From positions 62,001 to 126,000 of the forward strand of contig NZ_JAIQDG010000013.1 of assembly GCF_020037125.1 (NCBI RefSeq): DNA of 64,000 bases. The letters are read 5' to 3'. The notes below the pieces were generated by a model. That model worked only from the letters and a program-made list of their open reading frames with translations. It was not told the origin of the DNA and did no database searches. The position numbers and the translations under genes are program-made. Each line of letters begins with the position of its first letter. Positions within the stretch are counted from its first letter, which is position 1. This document shows positions 25,492 to 35,196 of the stretch, piece by piece. This stretch comes from Myxococcus sp. RHSTA-1-4 (GTDB taxonomy: Bacteria; Myxococcota; Myxococcia; Myxococcales; Myxococcaceae).

Positions 25492-26912
25492 TCCGTCAGC
25501 TCCCTGTTGTCCATCGAGGTGGCGCCACGGCGGATCCGCAGCGCGACGAGTCCACACCGGGCCGAGGTGTTCCAGGGCTCCAGGTCCAGTGCGCGGGTGA
25601 GGGAGCGCTCGGCGTCTTCGAGCCGCTCCTCCGCGAGATAGGCAGTGCCCAGGTTCGCGTGCGCGCGGGCCCGGAGAGGCGCCTTCTCCACCGCGTCCTT
25701 CCACAGCGCCACCGGGGACCGGTAGAGCGCGGCGCGCGAGGTGGTGAGGGCCCCCAGCGAGGCAGCCAGCGCGAGCGCGAGGCCCCAGGCGGCCGCACGA
25801 AGCGGGGTGGGCCGGGCGCGCAGCAGCACGAGGCTGGCGAGCAGGGCGGGGGCGAGCGATGCCAGATACAGCGGCCGGATGCCGACCGGGTCCAGGCGCC
25901 AGATGAGCGAGTTGGCGGGCGCGAGCGCGAGCAGCACCCAGCCCAGGGCGAACGCGAGGTGGGGCGCCCGGCGGCGGGCCATGAGTGCCACGAGGCCCAT
26001 GGTGGCGAGGACCGCCCCGCGCAGCAGCGTCGGCGTGGCCAGCCAGCCCCACTCACGGGGGCGGGCCGGGTCGATGCTCAGCTCCCACGGCGCCGCCCAG
26101 AGGCGGAGCATGGAGGACAGCGCGTGGACGTTGCCCCGGAGCGCCTCGAGCGGCTCACGCGAAGCGATGCTGAAGGAGACCAACTCCCGGTGCCTCGGCA
26201 GCAGGAAGACGAGCAGCGCCGAGGCGAGCGTCCCCGCCCAGACGGGAGCGTGGCGGCGCAGGGCGCCGCGCCAGGGCTCACGCGGCCCGAGCGTGGCGTG
26301 CCACCACGCGAGCAGCAGCGGGAGCACCAGCGCCGTTTCCCGAGCCAGGGGGGCCAGGAGGGCGAGCATGGCGCCGGCCACCATTCCCGCGGCACGAGGG
26401 GGCCGCTCGCCCGTGACGGCCAGCAGCGCGCCGAGGAGCAGCACCGAGGACAGTCCCATGGAGCGGCCGGAGATGGGAATCACGGTGTCGCACGCCAGCG
26501 GGTGCAACGCCCAGAGCGCCGCGCCGGCGAGGGCAGGCATGGCGGCGTTCCCATCATCCGGGCGGTGCGAGGCGAGCCAGCGCCGCAGGAGGAGGAAGAC
26601 GAGCGTGGTGGCGGCCAGGTGCAGGCCTAGGTTCACCGCTCGGTGGGCCGGAGCCTCCGGGCCATGCAGCGCCACCCCGAGCGCGTAGCTCGCCTTGAGC
26701 AATGGGCGGACGGTGCGCGCCAGATGCGGGGCGAAGCCGGCGGGGGTGGCCACGGGGTTGTGCTCCACATCCGCCGCGTCGTCGAAGATGAAGCCCGCGG
26801 GGAGGGCGGTGGCGAGCACCGCGCCGGTGAGCGCCAGGACGACGGCGAGCGTCACGTGGTGGGGCCACGCTCCGCGCGAGTCTCCAGCGATGCCCCTCCC
26901 CGGACTGCCCAC
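25488..26912 (-). CDS. Multi-spanning membrane protein with C-terminal TPR (TMTC/glycosyltransferase-like)
   Basis: A 474-residue inner-membrane protein with about ten hydrophobic segments between residues ~20 and ~400 and an early FIFDDAADVEHNP motif, like the acidic loop of GT-C glycosyltransferases. The C-terminus holds one to two TPR repeats (ARAHANLGTAYLAEERLEDA, then AERSLTRALDLEPWN). The layout resembles TMTC-type and other GT-C O-mannosyltransferases with TPRs, which use polyprenyl-linked sugars. A role in protein or cell-wall glycosylation is inferred. It is the first gene of a three-gene operon that runs leftwards and is divergent from the giant toxin gene (229-bp spacer). Confidence 0.65.
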   Translation of the reverse strand: MGSPGRGIAGDSRGAWPHHVTLAVVLALTGAVLATALPAGFIFDDAADVEHNPVATPAGFAPHLARTVRPLLKASYALGVALHGPEAPAHRAVNLGLHLAATTLVFLLLRRWLASHRPDDGNAAMPALAGAALWALHPLACDTVIPISGRSMGLSSVLLLGALLAVTGERPPRAAGMVAGAMLALLAPLARETALVLPLLLAWWHATLGPREPWRGALRRHAPVWAGTLASALLVFLLPRHRELVSFSIASREPLEALRGNVHALSSMLRLWAAPWELSIDPARPREWGWLATPTLLRGAVLATMGLVALMARRRAPHLAFALGWVLLALAPANSLIWRLDPVGIRPLYLASLAPALLASLVLLRARPTPLRAAAWGLALALAASLGALTTSRAALYRSPVALWKDAVEKAPLRARAHANLGTAYLAEERLEDAERSLTRALDLEPWNTSARCGLVALRIRRGATSMDNRELTE

Positions 26913-27141
26913 GGATGTGCTCCTCCCCCGGCCTGAGGGGGCACTCTATTCGATGCCCGACAAACCTGGAGGCCCCTCCCCCGTATAACTTCAAAGAGCC
27001 TGCAAGGATTCGGTCCGCCGGTAGCGTTTGACTCCATTTCCGCAGACGTCAGCACACAGGCATGGAGTCCAATAAAACCCCTGGGAACTTTTTGACCTCC
27101 CTCGCGATAATCAAGACGCATTCCTTGCGGGGGAGCGTTCC

Positions 27142-30100
27142 ATGGGTCTGGCACCCACCAGCGGTAGTTCCGGGGCTTCAGGAGCAAATGCAGCGGCCGA
27201 GGCCGCGCGACGTGCGGAGGCTGCACGGGCGGAAGCTGCCCGCCGTGCCGCCGAGGCCGCGCGTGCCGCGGCGGAGGCCGCCCGCAAGGCCGCGGAGGCC
27301 GCCAGGCGCGCCGCTGAAGCCGCGCGTCAGCAGCAGGCCGCCGCCCAGAAGGCCGCCGCGGATGCCCAGAAGGCCGCGCAGAAGCCGGGCCAGACGCCCG
27401 AGGCCGCCGCGAAGTCGAAGGCTGACGCCGCCGCCGCCGACAAGGCCCTGAAGCAGGCCGCGGACAAGTACGCCACCGCGGACAGGGCCTTGCAGGCCGC
27501 CGAGGAGAAGGTGGCCCTGACGGCGAAGAAGGCCGAAGAGGCCATGGGCCAGGCGAACACCGTCGCCACCCAGGAGAAGAAGCCGCAGCCCTTCACCCAG
27601 AAGGACATCGACGCCGTCAAGCCGAAGAAGAACGAGCTTGTCTCCGCCTTCGATGGCTCGCACCGCAAGGCGGAGCTGGAGAAGCTGCTGGGCACCACCG
27701 CGCCCGGGACGGAGCCCGCGTACAAGCCCCAGGCGGGAGAGAAGCCGCCCGAGTCGCTCGACGCGCTCGACGCGAAGGACATCGCCGACGCGCGCAAGGT
27801 GCAGGACGGCAAGACGTACACGGACCCGTCCTCCGGCGCGAAGTACCAGGTGAAGAAGGACGTCACCACCGGCGACACGGTGCTGTCCGACAAGGACAGC
27901 GGCAACACCGTCACCCTCAAGCCGGACGGCAGCTATACGTCCACGGTGCAGGTGAAGGAGAAGACGCAGTCGGGCGGCACGCGCGAGACGGCGTGGACGA
28001 AGACGTCGGACGCGAAGGGTCATCCCACCAGCCTCGAATCCCGCAAGACGCAGACGGAGAAGCACCCGGAGACGGGCCTCACCACCACCTCCAGCAACAC
28101 GCAGTACGACGCCCGCCGCTCGCCGCCCGTGCCCATGACCCGCTCCGAAGAGGTGCGGATGGAGAAGCCGCCCGCGGCGCTGGCGCAGCGGCAGGGCGTG
28201 CCCCAGGGCCCCGCGTCGATGAAGACGGAGACGCAGTTCAACGCGCAGGGCATCCCGACGAAGCAGCTGAAGACGACGGAGATCCACACCCCCGGCTACG
28301 ACGCCGCTAAGGTGGGCTCCTTCGAGTCCGGCCAGAACACGGCCCTGCAGAACGCCTCCAAGGGCGAGGACCACCACAAGACCCACAACGGGCCCCACGG
28401 CCTCAAGCCAGGCGAGTCCAGCCTCACCATCACCGAGGAGACGCGCTTCAACGCGAAGGGCGAGCCCGCCACCTCCAAGCAGAAGACGGAGTCGGTGTCC
28501 GTCCAGGCGATGCCCTCGGACAAGAATGGCAACGGCGTGCAGGTGGCGCGCGCCCAGCAGGAGGTCACCCGCGGCCCCAGGGACGCCGTCGTCACCGACA
28601 ACCTCCCCGCCATCTCCTCGAAGACGCCGGGCAACGTCACCGCGCGCAGCGTCGTGACGGGGTATGACCCGGACGGCTCCAAGTTCGACGATGGCTACGC
28701 CAACCGCACCCAGACGGTGTTGCAGGGCTCGGGCACGGTCGACGCCAACGGCCAGACGAAGATGTCGTACCAGCCCACGGAGGTGAAGAGCCTCCAGGAG
28801 GCGGGCGGCAACCGGTGGAAGTACGACCACGTCGGCTTCGAGACGGGCGCGGACGGCAAGCCAGTGCCGGGCAAGGAGCCGAAGGAGCTGGACAAGGAGC
28901 GTCAGCTTCCCTGGTACGAGGACGCCAAGGACTTCGTCACCGAGGGCCTGTCGGACCTGGCGAACTTCGCCGGCGATGTCGCCTCGGACGCGCTGGGCTT
29001 CGCCAAGGACGTGGTGCTCGCGCCGGTGGACGCCGCCATCGACCAGCTGACGGCGCCGCTGGAGAAGGAGCTGACGGACGAAATCAAGAAGCTCAACAGC
29101 GCGGGCGACACGCTCACGCTGAGCGGCAACCTGGACGTCAAGGTCGGGCTCAAGGCGGGCATCCAGGGCGAGGCCGAAATCGAGCGCACCGCGGACGGCA
29201 AGTACCAGCTCTCCGCGGAGGTGACGGGCGACGTGGGCGTGGGTCTGGTGGGCTCGGCGTCCGTGTCGGCGGGCGGCCGCATGGAGTTCAAGTTCGACAC
29301 GCCCGAGGAGGCGGCGAAGGCGGCCATCATCCTGGGCAAGGGACCCGCGGCGCTGGCGTCCGGCGGTGAGGATCACAAGTTCCTCGCGCAGCACCTGTCG
29401 GCGATGGAGGTGAACGTCGGAGTGGAGGCCGAGGCGGGCCTCGGCGCGAAGTTCGGCCCTGGCGGCGCGGAGCTGTCCGCCAGCCTGGGGGCGACGTCGA
29501 GCTACCGGGTGGAGTTCGACAAGGGCAAGCCGACGCACCTGGTGCGGACGACGGAAATCGAGGGCTCGGGCGCCGCCGGAGTGGCCACGGGGCTCAAGGG
29601 CAAGCTGGGCTTCAACGTCGGTGGGGACGTCTCCGGCACGGTGAGCCTGGAGACGCGGCTGCCGCTGGATGCCAGCAAGCTGGACGGCAAGGACGTGCTG
29701 GCGTTCCTCGCGAGCCCGGCCACCGCGATGTTCGCCGGGCCGGCGGAGACGAGCATCTCCGTGGAGGGCTCGGTGGACCTGGGCAACCAGGGCCACTTCT
29801 TCACGGCGGAGATCAGCGGGCTGAGCGGTGACGAGGTGCAGAACGTCACGACGAAGCTGCTGGATGGGAAGTTCGAGAACGCCTTCGACGACGTGAAGGT
29901 GGAGGCGCAGGTCACCACGGGCTCGTTCAAGGATCGCGAGCTGGGGCTGGGGGCGAAGCTCGGCGTGGTGGACTTCGACGTCAACGCGCGGCACCGCGAC
30001 GTGACGGCGGAGGGCGGCAGCGGCAACGGTGGCACCACGGTCAGCCTCGGCCCCGGCAGGCGGCGCGGAGGCAGTGACGGCCCCTCCGGCAGCAGCGGCT

Positions 30101-31608
30101 CCAGCGGGAGTCGTGGCTCGAGCGGCACCCATGGCTCGACGGGCAGCGCCTCGACGGGTGGGACGAACAAGCCCTCGGGGAGGCCGGGGGACACGTCGAC
30201 GGCGGGCGACAGCAGTCCCGGGACGGAGCGGCCGTCTGGAGACGCGAACCGGCCTCCGCCCACCGAGTACCGGGTGAATCCGGCCACGGGGCAGCTCGTG
30301 CCGGTGACGCCGCGGGACAATGGGACTTCGCGCACGGAGCGGCCGGGCACTCCAGGGGCCACGGAGGCACCGCGCGACACGGACTCCACCACGGGGCGCC
30401 GCCCCGTGCCGGTGGTGAGGAACCCGGACCTGCCCGGGCGCACCACGCACGTGCGCTACGACGGCGGAAGGGTGCGCATCGAGGCGGGGCCGGATGCGAC
30501 GCGCGCGGACATCGAAGCGCACATGGAGACGGCCCGTGCGCTCCAGCGGTACGAGGGCGCCGCCGGGAAGGTGCGTCAGCTCATTGACAAGGTGAAGCAG
30601 GCCATCACCGGCATGCCGGGCTACGGCAGTCAGGGCTTCGAGTCACGCCTGGAGGTGCAGAAGCTCAACAACATCCTCAAGAGCCTGCAGGCCACGCAGG
30701 CGCAGATCGACGGTGATATCAGGGGCGCGACGGGCGCCAACACGCCACAGACGGCCGCGCAGCGCGCGGACCTGGAGCGCCGCATCTCCAGCGTGGAGAA
30801 CCAGCTCCGCACCCATGAGTCCCAGGTCAACTCGCTCACGGCGGGCCGGGGCTACGTGGCGATGGAGGACGACGTCACCCCACGGACCCACAACAGCGCA
30901 CCGCTCAAGTACGAGTCCCTGTCCGAGGGCATCCGGAATACCTACTCGGCGGAAGAGGTGGCGCAGGTCGCCAACCACGGTCGCTCGCTGGGGCTCAATG
31001 ACCAGCAGATCGCCGACTTCCTGGAGGTCGGCGCCATCAAGAAGTCCAAGAACAAGCCGGTGCCGAGCGCCGAGGATCTGCAGCAGCAGATGACGAACTG
31101 GAAGACCGAGATCGAGCCTCGCGGCTTCCCGTACAAGTTCGAGAGCAAGGAGCAGCTGGCGGAGTTCCAGCAGAAGATCAAGGAGCTCAGTGAGAGGTAT
31201 GGCCTGCCCGAAGGCTCCATGGTCATCCAGGGCTCTTCCTTGCGGACGCCCGAGGCGAAGGACGTGGATGTGGCGATCTTCGTGTCGGACGAGGTGTTCG
31301 ATGCCTTCGCGCAGCGAAGCCGGGATGCCATGGAGGCGAACTTCAAGGACCCCACGTCGAAGAAGTCCCGCAATAACTTGAAGGAGCTCGACAGGCACAT
31401 CGAGAAGGGCTTCGTCCCCATGTACAACTTCCCCCGCCTGGGTGGGGAGCGGGCCTATGACGGCATGGGGAGCTCGGAGCGGACCTTCACCAAGGATTTC
31501 AAGGAGGACGTCCTCAAGGCCATGGGCCTCCCCCCGGACTTCCCCGTGGACTTCTCCATCATGAGAAGGTCCAGCAAGATGGACATGTACCCGTCCGTCA
31601 CCTTCTGA
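27142..31608 (+). CDS. Giant polymorphic toxin with C-terminal nucleotidyltransferase-like domain
   Basis: A 1488-residue protein. Residues ~15-130 form an Ala/Arg/Glu-rich coiled coil built from AEAARRA-type repeats. A long Thr/Lys/Gly-rich part (~150-600) and a beta-rich region with alternating hydrophobic residues (~640-970) follow, then a Gly/Ser/Thr-rich linker (~970-1040), a helical segment (~1120-1260) and a C-terminal domain. The last carries GSS at 1364-1366 and DVD at 1374-1376, the spacing of Pol-beta nucleotidyltransferases, which occur as toxins. No classical signal peptide is visible, so export is unclear. GGGGGAG precedes ATG 27142. The next gene is a likely immunity gene. The toxin call rests on architecture and context. 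Confidence 0.7.
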   Translation: MGLAPTSGSSGASGANAAAEAARRAEAARAEAARRAAEAARAAAEAARKAAEAARRAAEAARQQQAAAQKAAADAQKAAQKPGQTPEAAAKSKADAAAADKALKQAADKYATADRALQAAEEKVALTAKKAEEAMGQANTVATQEKKPQPFTQKDIDAVKPKKNELVSAFDGSHRKAELEKLLGTTAPGTEPAYKPQAGEKPPESLDALDAKDIADARKVQDGKTYTDPSSGAKYQVKKDVTTGDTVLSDKDSGNTVTLKPDGSYTSTVQVKEKTQSGGTRETAWTKTSDAKGHPTSLESRKTQTEKHPETGLTTTSSNTQYDARRSPPVPMTRSEEVRMEKPPAALAQRQGVPQGPASMKTETQFNAQGIPTKQLKTTEIHTPGYDAAKVGSFESGQNTALQNASKGEDHHKTHNGPHGLKPGESSLTITEETRFNAKGEPATSKQKTESVSVQAMPSDKNGNGVQVARAQQEVTRGPRDAVVTDNLPAISSKTPGNVTARSVVTGYDPDGSKFDDGYANRTQTVLQGSGTVDANGQTKMSYQPTEVKSLQEAGGNRWKYDHVGFETGADGKPVPGKEPKELDKERQLPWYEDAKDFVTEGLSDLANFAGDVASDALGFAKDVVLAPVDAAIDQLTAPLEKELTDEIKKLNSAGDTLTLSGNLDVKVGLKAGIQGEAEIERTADGKYQLSAEVTGDVGVGLVGSASVSAGGRMEFKFDTPEEAAKAAIILGKGPAALASGGEDHKFLAQHLSAMEVNVGVEAEAGLGAKFGPGGAELSASLGATSSYRVEFDKGKPTHLVRTTEIEGSGAAGVATGLKGKLGFNVGGDVSGTVSLETRLPLDASKLDGKDVLAFLASPATAMFAGPAETSISVEGSVDLGNQGHFFTAEISGLSGDEVQNVTTKLLDGKFENAFDDVKVEAQVTTGSFKDRELGLGAKLGVVDFDVNARHRDVTAEGGSGNGGTTVSLGPGRRRGGSDGPSGSSGSSGSRGSSGTHGSTGSASTGGTNKPSGRPGDTSTAGDSSPGTERPSGDANRPPPTEYRVNPATGQLVPVTPRDNGTSRTERPGTPGATEAPRDTDSTTGRRPVPVVRNPDLPGRTTHVRYDGGRVRIEAGPDATRADIEAHMETARALQRYEGAAGKVRQLIDKVKQAITGMPGYGSQGFESRLEVQKLNNILKSLQATQAQIDGDIRGATGANTPQTAAQRADLERRISSVENQLRTHESQVNSLTAGRGYVAMEDDVTPRTHNSAPLKYESLSEGIRNTYSAEEVAQVANHGRSLGLNDQQIADFLEVGAIKKSKNKPVPSAEDLQQQMTNWKTEIEPRGFPYKFESKEQLAEFQQKIKELSERYGLPEGSMVIQGSSLRTPEAKDVDVAIFVSDEVFDAFAQRSRDAMEANFKDPTSKKSRNNLKELDRHIEKGFVPMYNFPRLGGERAYDGMGSSERTFTKDFKEDVLKAMGLPPDFPVDFSIMRRSSKMDMYPSVTF

Positions 31609-31621
31609 TGGAGTGCTTCCG

Positions 31622-32233
31622 ATGAGCACAGACAGCCGTGTGAAGTACTACGAAGGGTTCCTGGTCGATTCCGAGCGGGAGGTCCCCGCCGAGAAGGCCC
31701 AGAAGGCCCGGAGGTACTCCAAGGCGTTCTATGGTTCAGCGGAGCGCCTGGAGAAGGTGGAGCAGTACGAAGAGGGGAAGCTGCGGCGCGTCGACTACTT
31801 CGACGTGACCCAGGACAACACCCTCAAGACGGAACATGCCCAGCGGCATGGCCAGGTCCCCTTCGTGACGCACCGGCAGCTCTCCCGGACGAAGGGCTTC
31901 GTCTGGAAGGCCGTGCATGTCTTCACGGCGACGGGCGAGCTGTCGGAGGTCACCACCATCCTCCAGGACGAGGCCCGGTGCGAGTGGATGGAGCTGTCGG
32001 CCGACGCAAGCAGGAAGGTGTCTCGGATTGCCAAGTACTACTGGGAGTCTCCCGAGGACCTGAAGTACTCCTTCGAGTACGACGGGGAGGGGAAGCTGCT
32101 GGAGGTACAGGACGTCGAGAACGGGGAGCGTGCCTCGCTCGATGAGGTCCGTGCCTCGGTGCCGGACGTCTCCTTCTTCGAGGAGGGGCTCCGGCTTCCG
32201 AAGCCCCTCGCGGGAACGTCCATCCCCACCTAG
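31622..32233 (+). CDS. Probable immunity protein for the NTase-type toxin
   Basis: A 203-residue protein with beta-rich, charged sequence and repeats of the type 'YYEGFLVDSE', 'FDVTQDNTLKTEH', 'KYSFEYDGEGKLLEV'. The recurring aromatic-rich strands resemble the repeats of other toxin-associated beta proteins. There is no signal peptide or enzyme motif. It starts 13 bases after the toxin stop; ATG 31622 is used because GGAG lies eight bases upstream, in preference to the GTG at 31613. Function is inferred solely from the position. It ends 9 bp from a convergent radical-SAM gene. Confidence 0.5.
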   Translation: MSTDSRVKYYEGFLVDSEREVPAEKAQKARRYSKAFYGSAERLEKVEQYEEGKLRRVDYFDVTQDNTLKTEHAQRHGQVPFVTHRQLSRTKGFVWKAVHVFTATGELSEVTTILQDEARCEWMELSADASRKVSRIAKYYWESPEDLKYSFEYDGEGKLLEVQDVENGERASLDEVRASVPDVSFFEEGLRLPKPLAGTSIPT

Positions 32234-32242
32234 GGACGGGGC

Positions 32243-33814
32243 TCAGGCCGCGCTGGCGACCCGGGAGGGGCTGCGCTGCTCCTCCTCGATGGCCTGGCGG
32301 ATCTTCCGGGAGACGAACTCCGAGAACGGGCCGAAGTGGAGGTACAGGGCCATCATCGACACCGTGTACCGGATGGAGCCCGGGTTGGACGCGAGCGCCC
32401 CGAGGAGCGCCTTCCAGAAGGGCTTCCTCGTGGACTCCTTCAGGCTCAGCTTCTTCACGAGCCGCAGGAAGCCGCGGAACTCCTTGAGCTGCTTCCCGAG
32501 CGACGGCCGGTACCGGCGGTGGCGTGAGTCGAGCTGTTGCCCGGCGCGCAGGACGCGCTCGAAGTACCGCTCGGGTGCGTAGACGGACTCCACCACTTTC
32601 AGGTAGTCGCCGAGGATGTCCGCCCGGGGCCGGCGCGGTGCGAAGTTGATTCCCGCCGTGCACTGGTCGCTCTCTCCCTCCGGCTGGAGGTCGTGGTTCG
32701 CGTGCAGCCGTCCCTCCGCGGTGAGCCGCCGGGTGAGCTGGGTGTTCGGCAGCGCGTAGAGCAGGCCCACCATGCTGGCGGGAACGGCCGCCTCTTCGAT
32801 GCACTCGATGATGCCCCGGGCGACGCTGCCCTGCTCACTGTCGAAGCCGATGATGAAGCCCGCGTTCACGAAGATGCCGTGCTGGTAGATCTTCTGGATG
32901 CTCTCGACGATGGGTCGCCGCGTGTTCTGGCGCTTCTGCATCGCCGTCAGCGTCTTCTCGTCCGGGCTCTCGATGCCCACGAAGATGGCGAAGAAGCCCA
33001 CGTCCCGCATCATCTCCAGGAGCGCCGGGTCATCCGCCAGGTTGATGGAGGCCTCCGTGGTGAACTCGAACGGCCAGTTCCGCTCCTCCAGCCACACCTT
33101 CATCCTCGGCAGCAATTCCTTCACGAGCTTCTTGTTGCCGATGAAGTTGTCATCGACCAGGTCGACATGGCCCCGGTAGCCCAGGTCGTAGAGCGTCTGC
33201 AATTCCTGGAGGATCTGCTCGGGCGTCTTGGCGCGCGGCCTGCGCCCATAGAGCTCGATGATGTCGCAGAACTCGCAGTTGAAGGGGCAGCCCCGGCAGA
33301 ACTGGATGCCCACGTGGTTGTAGAGGTTGAACCGCAGCAGGTCGAAGCGGGGCACAGGGGACTGAGAGACATCCGCCTTGGCGGCGTCCTGGTACACGGG
33401 CTTCGCTTCTCCCCGCGCCAGGTCCGCCAGGAACTGGGGAACGGTGACCTCTCCCTCGCCCAGCACGAGGTGGCTCGCCTCCCTGTAGACGTGCGGGCTG
33501 CTGGTGGGGTCAGGTCCGCCGACCACGACCCGTTTGCCCAGCGCGCGTGCCCGCCGGATGAGGTCCAGGCAGTCGCGCTGCTGCGGCAGCATGGCGCCAA
33601 TCAAGACGATGTCGGCCCATGCCAGCGTCGCCTCGTCGAGTTGCTCGACATTGCGGTCCACGAGCCGCAGCTCCCAGTCGCGCGGTAGCAGTGCCGCCAC
33701 CGTGCAGAGCCCCAGGGGCGCCGCGGGATACCGGGCATCGAGGAGGCCGCAGGTCTCGCGGTAGTTCCAGAAGGAAGCCGAACGAAACTCCGGGTGGATC
33801 AGTAGAGCGCGCAT
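32243..33814 (-). CDS. Radical SAM protein with N-terminal cobalamin-binding-like domain (DUF4070-type)
   Basis: A 523-residue enzyme. Residues ~1-130 form a B12-binding-like Rossmann domain (LLIHPEF, LGLCTVAALLP, VVVGGPDPT), but the usual DxHxxG cobalamin ligand motif is not seen (LVDRN in its place). The radical-SAM centre is C176-PFN-C180-EF-C183, preceded by GIQFCRG. The C-terminal ~200 residues (GLLYALPNTQLTRRL..., then YAPERYFERVL) fit DUF4070 of this group. Such enzymes methylate or rearrange unactivated carbons in lipids (HpnP) or natural products. The substrate here is unknown; the P450 upstream on the same strand (137-bp gap) may act on the same compound. Confidence 0.8.
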   Translation of the reverse strand: MRALLIHPEFRSASFWNYRETCGLLDARYPAAPLGLCTVAALLPRDWELRLVDRNVEQLDEATLAWADIVLIGAMLPQQRDCLDLIRRARALGKRVVVGGPDPTSSPHVYREASHLVLGEGEVTVPQFLADLARGEAKPVYQDAAKADVSQSPVPRFDLLRFNLYNHVGIQFCRGCPFNCEFCDIIELYGRRPRAKTPEQILQELQTLYDLGYRGHVDLVDDNFIGNKKLVKELLPRMKVWLEERNWPFEFTTEASINLADDPALLEMMRDVGFFAIFVGIESPDEKTLTAMQKRQNTRRPIVESIQKIYQHGIFVNAGFIIGFDSEQGSVARGIIECIEEAAVPASMVGLLYALPNTQLTRRLTAEGRLHANHDLQPEGESDQCTAGINFAPRRPRADILGDYLKVVESVYAPERYFERVLRAGQQLDSRHRRYRPSLGKQLKEFRGFLRLVKKLSLKESTRKPFWKALLGALASNPGSIRYTVSMMALYLHFGPFSEFVSRKIRQAIEEEQRSPSRVASAA

Positions 33815-33951
33815 CGCATGCCCCTATCAGTGGACTCGTGAGCGGGTCCCTCATCCAACACCCGGCGCTCCTCGACGTGTTACTCCTCCGGCGGGATGCC
33901 CATGGAATGTGTGTGGAGCTGGACGATCACGGCCAGCCTGAACGGGGCGAC

Positions 33952-35196
33952 CTAACTCCACTCCACATCGAGACGCCCGAGCCTCCGGATGGTCACGCTT
34001 CGCAGCAGGACGGGCTTCGGGTCCGGCGCCAGCCGGAGGTTCGGAAGGCGACGGGTCAGGACTTCCACCGCGATGCTCGCTTCGAGGCGCGCGAGCTGCG
34101 CCCCGATGCAGAAGTGGATGCCCTGGCCGAAGGCGAGGTGCTTGCGGGCCCCATCGCGGCGAAGGTCGAAGCGGTCGGGCTCCGGGAACCGGGACTCGTC
34201 GCGGTTGGCCGAGGCGAACGCGATGCGGACGTGGGCGCCCTTGGGCAGGCGCACGCCGCCGAGCTCCACCTCCTCCGTCGTGGTGCGGAACATCGCCGTC
34301 ACGGGGGACGTCATCCGGAGGGCCTCCTCGATGGCGCCGGGCAGGAGGCCCGGGTCGGACCGGAGTGCCTTCAGCGCCTCGGGGTTGCGGAGCAGCAATT
34401 CCATGGCCCCGGCGATGAGCCCCGCCGTCGTCTCATGGCCCGCGAAGAGGGTCTGCGTCAGCATCCCCACCAGCTCCGCCTGGGTCGGTCTGACGTCGAG
34501 CTCCCGGGCCCCGGTGACGACGTCGGTCAGCAGGTCCTCCCGGGGCGCGGCGCTCCGCTCGTCGAGCGCCTGGACGAGATACCGCTGGAAGTCCAGCACG
34601 CCATGCGCGCACCGGACCAGCGTCTCGACGGAGCCATTCGCCGCGAGCACCGCGCTCAAGTCCTCGGACCACTGCTGGAACCGGTGGATGTCCTCGAGGG
34701 GAATCCCGAAGATTCCGGCGATGACTCGCGAGGGCAGCGGGTGGGCGAACCTCGCGAACAGGTCGGCGCGGCCCTCCCGCTCGAAGCCGTCGACGAGCGC
34801 TTCGGCGAGGGCGCGGATGAGCGGCTCCTTCTCCGCGACACGGCGCCCGGTGAAGGCCTTGCTGACCAGTCCGCGGAAGCGGGTGTGCGCCGGAGGATCG
34901 TTGTCGACGAGGCTCGGGAGCGGCGGAAGCCCCTGGCCCAGGACCTGGAGCACCTCGGGCGGGAGCTTGTCGGCGCCCACGGTGATGGAGTCGGCGGAGG
35001 AGAACCGGCCGGGATTCGCCAGCACGGTGCTGACGTCCTCGTAGCGCGTCACCACCCAGGCGCTCAGCACCGGGCTGTAGAAGACCGGCTCCTCACGCCG
35101 GGCCCGCGCGTAGAACGGGTGGGGGTTTTCCAGCTGCGGCGAGACCAGGGGGGTGTACTCGGCACCGAGAGGAGAAGGGGCGGAGGGCTTGCGCAT
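33952..35196 (-). CDS. Cytochrome P450
   Basis: A 414-residue soluble bacterial P450 with all landmarks: I-helix FAGHETT (~residue 250), ExxR in EEALRMT, and the heme loop FGQGIHFCIGAQLAR with Cys363. P450s hydroxylate or otherwise oxidise small molecules with electrons from a ferredoxin/reductase, which are not encoded nearby. The closest style is the CYP107/CYP109-like group of natural-product or fatty-acid hydroxylases, but the substrate cannot be named. It stands alone, upstream of the radical-SAM gene on the same strand and divergent from cca (259-bp spacer, no clear regulatory site). Confidence 0.92.
   Translation of the reverse strand: MRKPSAPSPLGAEYTPLVSPQLENPHPFYARARREEPVFYSPVLSAWVVTRYEDVSTVLANPGRFSSADSITVGADKLPPEVLQVLGQGLPPLPSLVDNDPPAHTRFRGLVSKAFTGRRVAEKEPLIRALAEALVDGFEREGRADLFARFAHPLPSRVIAGIFGIPLEDIHRFQQWSEDLSAVLAANGSVETLVRCAHGVLDFQRYLVQALDERSAAPREDLLTDVVTGARELDVRPTQAELVGMLTQTLFAGHETTAGLIAGAMELLLRNPEALKALRSDPGLLPGAIEEALRMTSPVTAMFRTTTEEVELGGVRLPKGAHVRIAFASANRDESRFPEPDRFDLRRDGARKHLAFGQGIHFCIGAQLARLEASIAVEVLTRRLPNLRLAPDPKPVLLRSVTIRRLGRLDVEWS

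Noticed and set aside
27089..27110. TTGACC and GATAAT upstream of the giant toxin as a sigma-70 promoter
   Set aside because: The spacing is only eight bases, too short for a functional -35/-10 pair.
27178..30522. A minus-strand frame of 1114 codons opposite the giant toxin
   Set aside because: Low-complexity Arg/Leu sequence antisense to a gene with a clear ribosome site and repeats; a shadow.
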